Source of the DNA: Methanobrevibacter sp.
GTDB lineage: Archaea; Methanobacteriota; Methanobacteria; Methanobacteriales; Methanobacteriaceae
Length of the DNA stretch: 64,000 nucleotides
Reading direction: 5' to 3'
Assembly (NCBI GenBank): GCA_022775905.1
Contig: JALFJX010000012.1
Span: 1-64,000, forward strand
A model generated the notes under the pieces. It did not search any database. It was given only the letters and a program-made list of their open reading frames with translations, and was not told the origin of the DNA. Below are positions 49,603 through 59,250 of the stretch, one piece after another (position 1 is the stretch's first letter; each line of letters begins with the position of its first letter). Position numbers and translations under genes: made by a program.

Positions 49603-50844
49603 TTATTTATCATCTTGTCTATGTCCCATACCAGATACTAAAAGTGCACAGCCTACAGCACCAATATGTTGAGAATATTCAGGTACAATAACTTCAATTC
49701 CACCTAAAGTTTCACTTACTGCTTCAACAAGACCAGAAATTAAACTTGTTCCACCTACTTGGATTAATGGTTCACGAATATCGATTTCTTGAAGTTGTTG
49801 TTCATAAACTTGCTCTGATACGGAGTGACATGCTGCAGCAGCAACATCCGCTTTAGAACCTCCAGCAGCCAATGTAGTAACAAGGTCCTGAATACCAAAT
49901 ACAATACAGTAAGAATTCAACATAGCATTTCTCCAGTTACCTTGAACAGCAAGAGGACCTAATTCAGTAATATCCACATCTAACCTACGTGAAGTCATAT
50001 CCAAGAATCTTCCGGATGCACCTGCACAAATACCACCCATAGTGAAGTTATCAGGAATACCATTGTTTACTGTAATTACCTTATTATCCATACCACCAAT
50101 ATCTAATACAGTAGCTTCCCCTTTTTGACAATCAGCTAAGTATACTGCACCTTTTGCGTTAACAGACAATTCTTCTTGGACAAGTTCAGCACCAAATTTT
50201 TCACCCATAGTGAATCTACCATAACCAGTTGTTCCAAGACCGTCAATATCATCCCAAGTGTAACCAGTGCCTTCAAATGCTTCAGCAGCAGCAATATTTG
50301 CAGATTCAATAATGTCCTTAGTAGATGTCCAACCAGTTCCAATAACTTTATTGTTTTCCATAAGCACTGCTTTTGTAGTAGTTGAACCTGAATCTAAACC
50401 AAGAGTAAGTCCTTCTTGTTTTTCACGAGCAAGAATGTTTCTACGAGTTACTGTAGTAGCTAATGCTTCCATACGGATGAATAATTCATCAGCTTTTGTC
50501 CTTTCAGTAAATGAATAAGTAACTACTGGAATACGAGTGTTGTTCTGAATAAATCTCCTTACTTCATTTCTTACCAATGCTGCTTCTGCACATCTAAAAC
50601 AAGTTGCAATAAATACTGCATCAGGTTTACATCTACCTTCCACAATTGCCATTGCCCTTGCAATCATTAATTTTAAGCTTGAACTTTGAGCTGAAAATCC
50701 AAATTTAACGTAAGATTCATCAATGTAATCTAAATCGATTTCTGGAAGAATAATTTCAGCACCAAACTTATTTGCTGCTTTTTCAATTTCTTTTTGAATT
50801 CCACTATATTCGGTTCCACATGAAACTAAAGCAATTTTTACCAT
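49603..50844 (-). CDS. mmp15: Methanogenesis marker protein 15 (BadF/HgdC-type ATPase)
   Basis: A 413-residue protein. The N-terminal 125 residues form a domain with [20 protein letters not shown] and SFTERTKAD. The rest is an ASKHA-fold ATPase, with [16 protein letters not shown] (about 145-160), [22 protein letters not shown] (about 243) and the cluster loop [13 protein letters not shown] (about 268-280). Relatives such as HgdC use ATP to raise electrons to very low potential. This makes it a fitting candidate for an ATP-driven reductant in Mcr activation or cluster insertion, which is an inference. It overlaps or abuts mmp5 by a 2-bp gap. Confidence 0.9.
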   Translation of the reverse strand: MVKIALVSCGTEYSGIQKEIEKAANKFGAEIILPEIDLDYIDESYVKFGFSAQSSSLKLMIARAMAIVEGRCKPDAVFIATCFRCAEAALVRNEVRRFIQNNTRIPVVTYSFTERTKADELFIRMEALATTVTRRNILAREKQEGLTLGLDSGSTTTKAVLMENNKVIGTGWTSTKDIIESANIAAAEAFEGTGYTWDDIDGLGTTGYGRFTMGEKFGAELVQEELSVNAKGAVYLADCQKGEATVLDIGGMDNKVITVNNGIPDNFTMGGICAGASGRFLDMTSRRLDVDITELGPLAVQGNWRNAMLNSYCIVFGIQDLVTTLAAGGSKADVAAAACHSVSEQVYEQQLQEIDIREPLIQVGGTSLISGLVEAVSETLGGIEVIVPEYSQHIGAVGCALLVSGMGHRQDDK

Positions 50845-50846
50845 TA

Positions 50847-51302
50847 TTATTCCTCCTCGCTAGTTTCTTCAAGTGAATCAATAAATTCATTGATTGCATT
50901 CACCATTACATAAGTTTCATCTTGATTATCAGGGTATTTAAGTTCTAAAACTGGAATACCTTTGTTTCTAAGTAAAAATATTGATAATTCATTAGTTCTT
51001 GCACATCCAATACAACCGAAGCCGTATGGAGCACCATCAACAACGATAGCTGCTTCTGCATCATCTATAAGAGGTCCAATAATGGACATTCTTCCACGTA
51101 CACCGGAAGGAACTTCGATTGCAGCATATTTAAGTCCGTTGAGCGGATCTTCTTCTGTAATATTCATTGGTGGAGAATCAATCTCCGGGTCTTTAATTTT
51201 TTGTCTAATTTGTTTTTGAAGAACTAAAGGAGTGTGACCTTTTCTTTCAATTAAATCTGCTAAGATTAATGAATTTGGAGGATAAACAGCGATTTTAACC
51301 AT
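50847..51302 (-). CDS. mmp5: Methanogenesis marker protein 5
   Basis: A 151-residue protein matching Mmp5: [20 protein letters not shown] at the start, [20 protein letters not shown] in the middle, and [20 protein letters not shown] (about 91-110), whose Cys pair may hold a metal. It is required or strongly retained in methanogens. The exact task is unknown. It is 8 bp downstream of mmp6 and 2 bp upstream of mmp15. Confidence 0.88.
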   Translation of the reverse strand: MVKIAVYPPNSLILADLIERKGHTPLVLQKQIRQKIKDPEIDSPPMNITEEDPLNGLKYAAIEVPSGVRGRMSIIGPLIDDAEAAIVVDGAPYGFGCIGCARTNELSIFLLRNKGIPVLELKYPDNQDETYVMVNAINEFIDSLEETSEEE

Positions 51303-51310
51303 AATTTCAC

Positions 51311-51763
51311 CTATTCTTTTTTATCTAAACATTCATTCATGATTTTCTTAAATTCGTCAACAGCAATTGGTTTTTTCTCTTCGATTTCAACTTCTTTAGG
51401 ATTTTCTAAAGCTTCTGAAACATAACCAAGTATTCTATATTCTTTTTCCATTTGGTGGAAACCTTCTCTAGGACCAAATCTATGACCTCTACATCTTCTA
51501 GGGTCACCTGGAGCAAATCCTCTTTCTTTTGTGAAAATGTGATTAGGATCAAGTTTTCTAATCTCTTTAATAGCTTTGTAAACATCTTCACTTTTTCCAC
51601 TAATCATAGAACCATAACAAGTATTCTTAATAGTAAGTGGTAAGCCAAGCATGTGAAACTCACTGACAACTTGCTGTTCACTTACATGAGCTCCAGGCCC
51701 GATAAAAATCATACGAGTAATTACATCAGGATCCCAATCTTCTGTACCTAAATCAGGACTCAT
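51311..51763 (-). CDS. mmp6: Methanogenesis marker protein 6
   Basis: This protein has [20 protein letters not shown] near the start and [20 protein letters not shown] (about 90-110), both Mmp6 hallmarks. I choose ATG 51763 ([12 protein letters not shown]), which overlaps the mmp3 stop by 11 bp. A GTG/ATG at 51790-51781 would add residues not expected. There is no ribosome site, so translation depends on mmp3. The C-terminal 25 residues are charged. The molecular role is unknown. Confidence 0.87.
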   Translation of the reverse strand: MSPDLGTEDWDPDVITRMIFIGPGAHVSEQQVVSEFHMLGLPLTIKNTCYGSMISGKSEDVYKAIKEIRKLDPNHIFTKERGFAPGDPRRCRGHRFGPREGFHQMEKEYRILGYVSEALENPKEVEIEEKKPIAVDEFKKIMNECLDKKE

Positions 51764-53300
51764 TGTTAGATTCGGCAACATACACCACAACTCCTTCTTT
51801 TAATTTTTCAAGATAATCATAATCAGAAGTAATCTCTCCAATTATATTTGTCGCTTCAAAAGTTTCAGCAGTAGGTCCAAAGTCAGTATTATCTTCAAAT
51901 CTGATACCAATTAACCCAGCACTTTTTGAAGCCATATTAGTAATTCCTATTTGACCTCTTACTACTTTATCAACAGGGTTATTTTCAGGAACTAAACCTT
52001 TAGCTGCTTTTTTATCCCCTTCAAAGATAACAATATGCATACCCGGTACTGCAAAGTGAATTTTAAGTTGACCCACAGGATTTTCTAAAAGGCCACTCAA
52101 TAACTTAAAGTACCTTACAGATCTTGGAGCATTGTCAACGAAATTAATTGTACATAACTCATCTTTGTTAATGGCTTTAGTAATAACCTTACCCTCTCTT
52201 AGGATATCGATTGTATGTTGAGGGTTTTGCTCAACAATAATAGCATCATCATCAACAAGTCCATCAATCATATGTTCAACACCCGCTTCAACCAACATTC
52301 TAGTAGCTTCAACTTGAGTTTTGTTCAATAACATTAATCTTTCTTGTTCTGCTTTAACTGTAATAAATTCACTTTCTTTTGCAGCATCAACAAGTTCCAT
52401 ACCTTTCACTATTTTTCCAACAGTGGTGTGATTTGGGGATAAGACCCGATTTTCACGATAGATGAAAAGTTTTCCAACACCCACACCATCATTTCTAACA
52501 GTGATTGTTCCCCTATTTCTTTTAGTGGTATGTTCTTTAGGTTTTTCAAGACATGCAAGTTCATAGAACCCTAAAAATGATTCACTTTCATATGAAACTT
52601 GCATTTTACCATCTTTAATGAGTGCAAACAAATGTTCCACACAAACTGGGGACTCTTCATCAACTTCAAAAGATATATAAGTGTATAACTCATTACCTTC
52701 TTCCAAAACAGTAGTTAAATCAGATATTGATTCTATATCAGTTGTTGTGCTTCTCTCAATAATTGGTTCAATACCAGTTACCAAGTCATCATCTGTCAAG
52801 TTTTCTAAAGTTTTTCTACCACCAATGACTTGAGCAAAAATACCTTTATTGTATGGAGGTACACTGTAAACATTGGTTGTATTCTCTTTAAGTAATATTA
52901 AATGAGTAGACTCATTACTAAAACTAGACAAACTTAAAACTACATCTCCTTCATCATATTTGTATTCCTCTGAAGTTGGTTCCAAATCTGTTACAATAGG
53001 ACCAATAGCCACTTCAGTTGTAGTTGACCATCTAATATTCAAATCAACGAATTCATCATATTGATTTTTCCAGACATCTACAAGAGGTTTAGCTTCATCA
53101 GATTCATCTAATTGGATAACAATAGAACCTTTATTAGTTTTAATTTTATATTTACTAATGTTTTTTTCAAGTTCTTTTTTACCCTTGATTAAACAAACAA
53201 TACTACCAGGAGTATATGGAGCATCAGTTTCATCAATTACATCTTGAATTGTAGAAGCTTCTGCTACATCAATTTCTTCTCCATTAATTTTAATTAACAT
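51753..53300 (-). CDS. mmp3: Methanogenesis marker protein 3 (cyclophilin-like)
   Basis: A 515-residue protein. Residues 1-70 are ubiquitin/ThiS-like ([20 protein letters not shown]). Later domains include a cyclophilin-like stretch ([36 protein letters not shown]), then another ([33 protein letters not shown]). Mmp3 is a component of the Mcr activation complex (component A3). AGGAGATTGT lies before ATG 53300, with a TATA-like box further up. It is first in the operon mmp3-mmp6-mmp5-mmp15-mmp17, then nifB. Confidence 0.9.
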   Translation of the reverse strand: MLIKINGEEIDVAEASTIQDVIDETDAPYTPGSIVCLIKGKKELEKNISKYKIKTNKGSIVIQLDESDEAKPLVDVWKNQYDEFVDLNIRWSTTTEVAIGPIVTDLEPTSEEYKYDEGDVVLSLSSFSNESTHLILLKENTTNVYSVPPYNKGIFAQVIGGRKTLENLTDDDLVTGIEPIIERSTTTDIESISDLTTVLEEGNELYTYISFEVDEESPVCVEHLFALIKDGKMQVSYESESFLGFYELACLEKPKEHTTKRNRGTITVRNDGVGVGKLFIYRENRVLSPNHTTVGKIVKGMELVDAAKESEFITVKAEQERLMLLNKTQVEATRMLVEAGVEHMIDGLVDDDAIIVEQNPQHTIDILREGKVITKAINKDELCTINFVDNAPRSVRYFKLLSGLLENPVGQLKIHFAVPGMHIVIFEGDKKAAKGLVPENNPVDKVVRGQIGITNMASKSAGLIGIRFEDNTDFGPTAETFEATNIIGEITSDYDYLEKLKEGVVVYVAESNNES

Positions 53301-53426
53301 ACAATCTCCTAATTAAAAATTTTACAATATTTTATATTTTTAATCTCATTATATATTAAACTTATTTGTACATACAAAAATTATATTAACACACAATGAT
53401 AACAATATTTTAAGGAGGAAGAAATT

Positions 53427-54173
53427 ATGGGAATTAATAAAAAACATGTTTTTTCTTTACTGATAATTTTAATAATTGCAATAAGTGCTATTTCAATAGC
53501 CAGCGCATATACAGGAACAGGATTTTCACATAGCATTCCTACTTCAAAATACCATGATCTCTCAGCTTCAGATATTTTGAATAAATATAATAAAACTAGC
53601 TGCCATGTTGAAGAAAGCAGTGTTTGTACAAAAGTTGTTGATGGAGATACAATATACTTGGATAATGGTAAAAAAATACGTTTCGTTGGAGTTAATACTC
53701 CCGAAAGAGGTGTTGAAGGATACATTACTTCAAAGAATTTTGTTCAGAAGTTATGTTTAAATAAAAAAGTAGACATTGACATTGATGATTCAAAAGGTAC
53801 TGATAGATACGGAAGAACATTGGCCGTAGTTATTGTTGACGGGAAAAATGTTAATGAAATGCTTTTAAAGGAAGGTCTTGCAGAAATCATGTACATGCCA
53901 CCTAGTGAATTTAACCCATTTGATTGGGGAACCAACAACACACACGTAGATACAACCCACAGTTCATCTGCAACAAGCCCAACACATACAAGTGCAAAAT
54001 CAACAAGTTCATCTGATTCTGCTAATTATGTAGGCAATTCCAATACCGGGAAATTCCACGAAGCAAGCTGCTCTAGTGTTAAAGACATTTCTTCTGGAAA
54101 TAAAGTGTTTTTTTCAAGCCGAGATGATGCAGTAAATCAAGGGTATCAACCTTGTAAAAGGTGTAATCCTTAA
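53427..54173 (+). CDS. Secreted thermonuclease with C-terminal Ada-like zinc domain
   Basis: A signal peptide (1-27; ending SIASAY) is followed by a staphylococcal nuclease domain (about 65-170) with CTKVVDGDTIYLDNGKKIRF, GVNTPERG, DRYGRTLAVV and LLKEGLAEIM. The Arg and Asp/Glu active-site residues are present. After a Ser/Thr linker comes YVGNSNTGKFHEASCSSVKD ... PCKRCNP, a Cys4 domain like the metal-binding half of Ada (about 200-248). A strong AAGGAGGAAGAAATT ribosome site precedes the ATG. It may degrade outside DNA. It diverges from mmp3. Confidence 0.88.
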   Translation: MGINKKHVFSLLIILIIAISAISIASAYTGTGFSHSIPTSKYHDLSASDILNKYNKTSCHVEESSVCTKVVDGDTIYLDNGKKIRFVGVNTPERGVEGYITSKNFVQKLCLNKKVDIDIDDSKGTDRYGRTLAVVIVDGKNVNEMLLKEGLAEIMYMPPSEFNPFDWGTNNTHVDTTHSSSATSPTHTSAKSTSSSDSANYVGNSNTGKFHEASCSSVKDISSGNKVFFSSRDDAVNQGYQPCKRCNP

Positions 54174-54230
54174 TCTTTTTTTCTTTTTTTGAATTATGAA
54201 ATAGTAATATGAAAAATAAAATAAAAAAAT

Positions 54231-54250
54231 AAGTGACATTCATGTCACTT
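54231..54250. terminator. Bidirectional hairpin AAGTGACAT-TC-ATGTCACTT
   Basis: A perfect 9-bp inverted repeat with a 2-bp spacer (loop too tight for full pairing). On the minus strand a T-rich tail follows (ATTTTTTTATTTTATTTTT). It separates the nuclease from the convergent CPBP gene. Confidence 0.55.
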
Positions 54251-54288
54251 CTAAAAAATTAAAACTAAAATTATATCATTTACTTTTT

Positions 54289-55002
54289 TTATGTAGCCAC
54301 ATGAACAAGCGGAGCCAAATTAAAAAGCATTATTAATGAAAAATCAATAATAAGATGTACCAAATATGATACAAATATATTTTTAGTTTTTAAATAAGAA
54401 TATGCCAATGCAATTGCTGGAATAGTTATACCCACCACTGCAAAAAGAAAACTTCCATATGCAGAAGTATGTAATGCTCCAAATATGATCAAAGAAGCTA
54501 CAGCACCAAGTAAAACTGCATGTTTTCTATTTTGAGTGGATTTATAAACAAAATATGCCACCAATATAAATGGCATGAATCTAAATACCTCTTCACCAAA
54601 AATCTGCAATGCAGTGACAACCAGTAATGGAATATTTGTCAAAGCAACATTAACACCAGCATCCTGATGATGAGGAATAAGTGATACAATATTATGAATC
54701 AAACCATTTAAAACAAAATAAGCAATCACAGAAATTAAAATTGTTTTAATATCAGCAAGTTTCGGTTTTTTAAACAATAAATTTAATTTTCCTTTGGTTA
54801 TGAATAATGCTACAGCAATACCTACAACAAAATATAATACTGATTTAATATGGTAATCAATCGGAATAAATGTCATGATTAAAAACAACAAAATTCCAAC
54901 AATCAACGCACCAATATCCCCAATTGATAATTGAGGTTCACCATTATAGAATGGAAAATCAATATTCTTCTCTTTAAATCTAAACCAATTTTATTTATTC
55001 AT
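54289..55002 (-). pseudogene. CPBP (CaaX protease/Abi) membrane protease with early stop codon
   Basis: ATG 55002 has a good GGGGATTTT-type upstream site, but codon 4 is TAA (54991-54993; M-N-K-stop). The frame then runs uninterrupted to the end: NWFRFKEKNIDFPFYNGEPQ, then a membrane protein with six helices and the CPBP motifs EEVFRFMPF (Glu-Glu-x-x-x-Arg), FGALHTSAYG (His) and HLIID. A TTG at 54906 could start a shorter form that retains all catalytic residues. CPBP proteases process prenylated proteins or bacteriocin-like peptides. Whether it is dead or restarts at TTG is unclear. Confidence 0.72.
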
Positions 55003-55010
55003 AAAATCCC

Positions 55011-55808
55011 CTATAAATATAACTCCTTTCGACGTAAATCAGTATACGGTTTCTCATTTCTAACATCAATAGCATTAGACAAGTCAACATCACATATTAA
55101 TAATTCTTCACCATCGCCCGCAATATCAATTATTTCACCATTACAGTCCACAACAATAGATTCACCTGAAAAAGTCATATTATCCTCAATACCCACACGA
55201 TTACACATTGCAATGTTTACACTATTTTGGAAAGCAGGAACCCTAATTTCCCATTGGAACAATTCCTTAGGTTCATCAATAGTGTTTGCAGTAGGAATTA
55301 AAATTAGTTCTGCACCTTTCAATACACTAGTTCTGATACTTTCAGGATAATGTCTATCAAAACAGATTACAATACCAATTTTACCAAATTCAGTATCAAA
55401 TACATTAAATCCTTCTTCTGAGGGAGTATAATAATCCTGTTCATAGAAATATTCCAATCGAGCAATATGAACCATTTTCTGATTGCCAATTATTTTACCA
55501 TTATTGTCAATGAATAGACACATATCCTATTCATTGCCATTTTCTTTAATGTGAAAATTAGGAACTGCATAGATGTCATTTTTTCTGCATTCCTCACAGA
55601 TTCCATGAACATAGTCAGAGTCCATAGTTATTGAGTAATCATCTTTATTGAGTTTAGAGTATTTTGGAAAAAATCTATTTAATTGAATTTCAGGAAATAA
55701 TACTAAATCAACCCCACAATTAGATGCTCTACGAATAAACTCCAAAGATTTTTCATAATTAACTTGAGTATCTTCACTCATTTTCATCTGCGCTAAAGCT
55801 ATTTTCAT
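55011..55808 (-). pseudogene. Carbon-nitrogen hydrolase (nitrilase superfamily) with in-frame TAG
   Basis: ATG 55808 opens KIALAQMKMSEDTQVNYEK, with catalytic Glu in LFPEIQLN. An in-frame TAG at 55527-55529 follows ENGNE, then the same frame goes on with DMCLFIDNNGKIIGNQKMVH (catalytic Lys) and GIVICFDRHYPESIR (catalytic Cys), to the end at 55011. With the stop read as a residue (Tyr TAT is one change away) it is a normal 265-residue amidase, of the N-carbamoylputrescine amidase/omega-amidase kind. The Glu-Lys-Cys triad is thus split by one stop. It lies 8 bp upstream of the CPBP gene, which also has a stop. Confidence 0.8.
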
Positions 55809-55880
55809 ATTATCAAATCCATATTATATTTTATAAAATTAATTATTTAAACTTAAAATACTATCACAATCAAGATTTAA

Positions 55881-56375
55881 TTATTTACATAGAATCATGA
55901 TACTCAATTCTTCCAAAGATGCGAAAGTAGCTATCAAACATAAGATGATTAAAATATTGTCTGATGCAGTTAAGATCAGCAAGAAAGGAAGTAAAACCAA
56001 ACTAGCTCCAGTTAATTTATTTAAATAAGTGTGAAACATTACAAACTTTCCAAATTTCATAAAACCTATGCAAATAGATGAAATTTTAATTAAAAATATA
56101 ATTATAATCCATAGAATTATCATATAATTAATATTCAAAACAGGAATTATTACAATCAAAAAAGATAAGAAAAAAACAATATCTCCAAATGAATCCAATT
56201 TATCCCCAAAACTTGTATTTTCACCATGATTTCTTGCAATATAACCATCAAGAACATCGCTTATTCCACAAAGTATGAAAATTGTAAAAAAATATATGGA
56301 CAATGGTTCTGTAAATAAAAGCAAAATAGCTAAAATAATCCTAGAAATTGAAATATAATTAGCCAAATTCTTCAT
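55881..56375 (-). CDS. CDP-alcohol phosphatidyltransferase
   Basis: A 164-residue membrane protein with the family motif D-x2-DG-x2-AR-x8-G-x3-D-x3-D in DVLDGYIARNHGENTSFGDK and LDSFGD (about 42-66). Several transmembrane helices follow. It joins a CDP-lipid to an alcohol, for example in archaetidylinositol, archaetidylglycerol or archaetidylserine formation. The acceptor is not clear. ATG 56375 is the better start. No ribosome site is seen. Confidence 0.85.
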   Translation of the reverse strand: MKNLANYISISRIILAILLLFTEPLSIYFFTIFILCGISDVLDGYIARNHGENTSFGDKLDSFGDIVFFLSFLIVIIPVLNINYMIILWIIIIFLIKISSICIGFMKFGKFVMFHTYLNKLTGASLVLLPFLLILTASDNILIILCLIATFASLEELSIMILCK

Positions 56376-56418
56376 GAAAATCAAAAAAGTAGTTTAAGAG
56401 GAATAAAATTTCCCCAAA

Positions 56419-57393
56419 TTATCTAAAAATAAAAACTGGATTTTTTTCTTGATTGAATACTTCTGCTTGCTCATCTTTATAATTCAAATAAAGACTGTTG
56501 GAATCTGTGACTTCACCAACAACAGCAGCTTCAATTGAGTACTTTGCAAGATACTCTTTAATATAATCGCATTTGTCTTCACTTGCAGTAAAAACAAAAC
56601 CTGAACCCGGATATGACCTAAGCCAATCTGCCCAACTGAGAGATTCATTTCTTGGAATATCCTCCAAATTAACAACAGCACCTTTACGGGAAGTTTCTAA
56701 AAGCATTTCCAATGTTCCTAAAATTCCAGGATTTGAAATGTCTTTTCCAGATTTTATGTAATCCTGCTCTGCCAAGTATTGAACAGCAGTAATTTGATCC
56801 CTGACAAGCTGTGCATCTTTGTCATAAGTTGTATCCCAATTTAAACTGAACATTTCATGAGGTTTACCATCAAGGTCAATTGCAACAATAACTTTATCCC
56901 CAACTTCAGCTCCAAAGCTGGTTATAATTTTATCTTTTTGAGCAATTCCAACAATAGCCACCCCTAATGAGTCAACTTCACCATCAGGATGCAAATGACC
57001 TCCAACCATTGGAACTCCAAATTTTAAACATCCATCTTTGATACCTTTTAACAAATCTTCATAGATGTCATCATTGCTTATGGACATAATATTAACCATA
57101 GCCAAAGGTTTTCCACCCATTGCAGCAATATCATTTACATTTACCAAAACAGAACAGTATCCTGCCCAGTAAGGATTTACATTCATGATATCTCCCCATA
57201 TACCATCAGCAGCAATAAGCATCACCTGATTATTTCCAATATCAATAGCTGAAGCATCATCACCAATGTCAATTACAACATCTCCTGAAACATTGTATGA
57301 TTCTTCTAAAAGAGAAATTACATTATTAATAGAACTTTTACGAGATACTCCTTTAAACTCTTGAATTTCCTTAACAAGATTTTTAAAATCCAA
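56419..57393 (-). CDS. mmp2: Methanogenesis marker protein 2 (AIR synthase-like)
   Basis: A 324-residue protein of the PurM/ThiL/HypE fold. It has [16 protein letters not shown] (ATP-binding Asp cluster, about 39-54), [29 protein letters not shown] (about 85-104), [20 protein letters not shown] and a C-terminal [11 protein letters not shown]. This matches Mmp2, an AIR synthase-related protein limited to methanogens. It is presumably ATP-dependent with an unknown acceptor. It starts 17 bp after the DUF2117 gene and is likely in the same operon as DUF2117 and nob1. Confidence 0.85.
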   Translation of the reverse strand: MDFKNLVKEIQEFKGVSRKSSINNVISLLEESYNVSGDVVIDIGDDASAIDIGNNQVMLIAADGIWGDIMNVNPYWAGYCSVLVNVNDIAAMGGKPLAMVNIMSISNDDIYEDLLKGIKDGCLKFGVPMVGGHLHPDGEVDSLGVAIVGIAQKDKIITSFGAEVGDKVIVAIDLDGKPHEMFSLNWDTTYDKDAQLVRDQITAVQYLAEQDYIKSGKDISNPGILGTLEMLLETSRKGAVVNLEDIPRNESLSWADWLRSYPGSGFVFTASEDKCDYIKEYLAKYSIEAAVVGEVTDSNSLYLNYKDEQAEVFNQEKNPVFIFR

Positions 57394-57410
57394 AAATTAC
57401 ACTTCCTACT

Positions 57411-58529
57411 TTAATTAATATAACTAATTTTGTATTTACAATTAATATTATTTATTATTTCAATTATTTTATCCCTGACTTCATCAATGCTTGAAAAGTT
57501 CAATGATTCCTTTTTACCGTCAAACATTATGGTTTTAATATCTCGACCAACGACATCATCAAAACCACTTTCAACTTCAAAAATGATGGAATCTTTAACT
57601 TTAAATCCATCTTCTACAACTTTATCTAAATCCCCATCAGTTATTCCAATTATAGGTATATCAAACCGATACAAAATATCCGAAGATATCAAAGTTGTAT
57701 CATCACCAACAGTGATTACAACAGATGAATCCCTAAATTTGTATACATCCTCACCTGCATGGTCCAAAAAGGTAATTTTAAAATCATTAGGTTTATCATG
57801 TGAAATAACTCTTGGTGTAACTTTTGCATGTCTTAAAAGACCAGTTTTAATGATTGCAGATTCCAAATCAACTTCACCCAACTTTTCAAGACCATGAGGT
57901 TTTAGCTCACCACCAACAATATCAACAATATGATTATCTCGAGCGATTAACGTCAGTTTATCTGAATCTGTTTTACCAATGACAACACTGTTGACCATGA
58001 TGTTTTCACCAGGACTTACCCCATGCACAATTCTTTGATTAAAATCAGCATCATCCTGCCTAATATGATTTTCATAAACTTCATCAGGAGATACAATGGA
58101 AAGATTTAACTTTTGAGATAACTCCTCTACAATATCCAAATTAATATTCCATGGAATTATACTCCCATTTTCCTCGCCCGGCCTTTCAATTTGAATTACG
58201 GGAATATTGTTTTCAGCTATTTTATCAACAAAATGATTATAAACCTTATATCCAAAAACTTGACCAGTAACATCAGACTTTCCATAATTAAGTAAAAAAA
58301 TCAAATCAACATCATCATCATCATAAAATATTTTTAGAGAGTCACTTGGAACCAATTTACGTGATATATCAATTATGCCCTCTAAACAGGCATCAATAAC
58401 TGCAGTACGACCCATTGTACCGCCAAGCCTTACTGAAACATCTCCATAATTTTTAAGTAACTCTATGAGTTTTAAAGCATAACCGGAATCAATAATATTT
58501 GGACCATGAACAACAATACCTATTTTCAT
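57411..58529 (-). CDS. DUF2117-like protein
   Basis: A 372-residue soluble protein. It has an N-terminal Rossmann-like domain (KIGIVVHGPNIIDSGYALKL, RLGGTMGRTAVIDACLEG), a middle with YDDDDVDLIFLLNYGKSDVT and IPVIQIERPGEENG, and a C-terminal VVITVGDDTTLISSDILY. It resembles the archaeal DUF2117 family as I remember it. It overlaps nob1 by 4 bp and precedes mmp2. The linkage with Mmp2 may hint at a methanogen-specific role, but none is known. Confidence 0.78.
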   Translation of the reverse strand: MKIGIVVHGPNIIDSGYALKLIELLKNYGDVSVRLGGTMGRTAVIDACLEGIIDISRKLVPSDSLKIFYDDDDVDLIFLLNYGKSDVTGQVFGYKVYNHFVDKIAENNIPVIQIERPGEENGSIIPWNINLDIVEELSQKLNLSIVSPDEVYENHIRQDDADFNQRIVHGVSPGENIMVNSVVIGKTDSDKLTLIARDNHIVDIVGGELKPHGLEKLGEVDLESAIIKTGLLRHAKVTPRVISHDKPNDFKITFLDHAGEDVYKFRDSSVVITVGDDTTLISSDILYRFDIPIIGITDGDLDKVVEDGFKVKDSIIFEVESGFDDVVGRDIKTIMFDGKKESLNFSSIDEVRDKIIEIINNINCKYKISYIN

Positions 58530-59032
58530 TTGTTCACCTTAATCCTTTTTTTATATATTTTTGATCCACAGATTTCACAATCATCAAATGGATAATCATC
58601 ACCATATTCCTTTTTACAACCTTCACAGACTTTCTTCCAGTTGTAAACACCTTTAATTCCCTGAGTTATTATTCCAGAATAAGGAATTTCCATTATTTTT
58701 AGAGTATTTTGAATAGTATAATCATCACTGATAACTTTTACATTGCGACCTTCTTTTGAGAACATATATGCAAGTGAAATTAATTTTTTATCAGGTAATG
58801 ATAACCTTAAAATATCACCTGATTCAGATATAATTTTATTAACACAATTTGTATACTCATCTGGCACATCTTGTATAGTTAATTTACACTCATCAATAGC
58901 CATGTCAAATGTTAGTCTAGATTCAAAATCCTTAATTTCAGCAGTGATTTCTGGAACTGTGAAATTGTTATTAGAAGTTAATTTGAATCCATTAATAAAA
59001 GCAGATGCATCTAATATATAACAAATTTCCAT
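58526..59032 (-). CDS. nob1: Nob1 family rRNA endonuclease
   Basis: A 168-residue PIN domain plus zinc ribbon. YILDASAFINGF (Asp8), TVPEITAEIKDFES (Glu) and LPDKKLISLAY (Asp) supply PIN acidic residues. VISDDYTIQNTLKIM is also present. The C-terminus has CEGCKKEYGDDYPFDDCEICG (about 136-156). It cleaves the 3' end of pre-16S rRNA at site D. It overlaps the DUF2117 gene. There is no strong ribosome site. Confidence 0.9.
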   Translation of the reverse strand: MEICYILDASAFINGFKLTSNNNFTVPEITAEIKDFESRLTFDMAIDECKLTIQDVPDEYTNCVNKIISESGDILRLSLPDKKLISLAYMFSKEGRNVKVISDDYTIQNTLKIMEIPYSGIITQGIKGVYNWKKVCEGCKKEYGDDYPFDDCEICGSKIYKKRIKVNK

Positions 59033-59133
59033 GTAATTATATTAAATTTTATAAATTAATAAAGTTTAGTAATTAAAAAAAGATTGTAGAAAAGGAAATT
59101 TCGTCAAAAAACTTAGAATATACTTATAAATCT

Positions 59134-59214
59134 TTGGAATAACAATGGGAAGGCATTGGAAGAGTTTTGGAATGAATTTGGGAAAGAATTGGAAAAATCT
59201 ATTTAAATTTAAAT
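59134..59214 (+). promoter_or_regulatory. Six TTGGRA boxes at exact 11-bp spacing with TATA box, upstream of FilR1-type regulators
   Basis: Boxes at 59134, 59145 (ATGGGA), 59156, 59167, 59178 (TTGGGA) and 59189 fall exactly 11 bp apart. ATTTAAATTTAAAT at 59201-59214 follows one turn later. The same layout is at 16025-16083 (four boxes). Boxes, then TATA, then the ATG 37 bp later, makes this a promoter with a row of activator or repressor sites on one DNA face. The regulators just downstream could bind it. Confidence 0.75.
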
Positions 59215-59250
59215 TGAAAAATTTGATATTAACCAAAAAATTGGAGGAAT

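Noticed and set aside
55011-55808. Readthrough of TAG in the carbon-nitrogen hydrolase as pyrrolysine
   Set aside because: Pyrrolysine use is not known in Methanobrevibacter, no pyl genes are seen here, and Tyr fits the position by homology. A nonsense mutation is simpler.
16025-59214. TTGGRA arrays as short CRISPR-like or satellite repeats
   Set aside because: The unit is 11 bp with only six fixed bases, the arrays are short, and both end at a TATA-like box. A promoter role is more likely.
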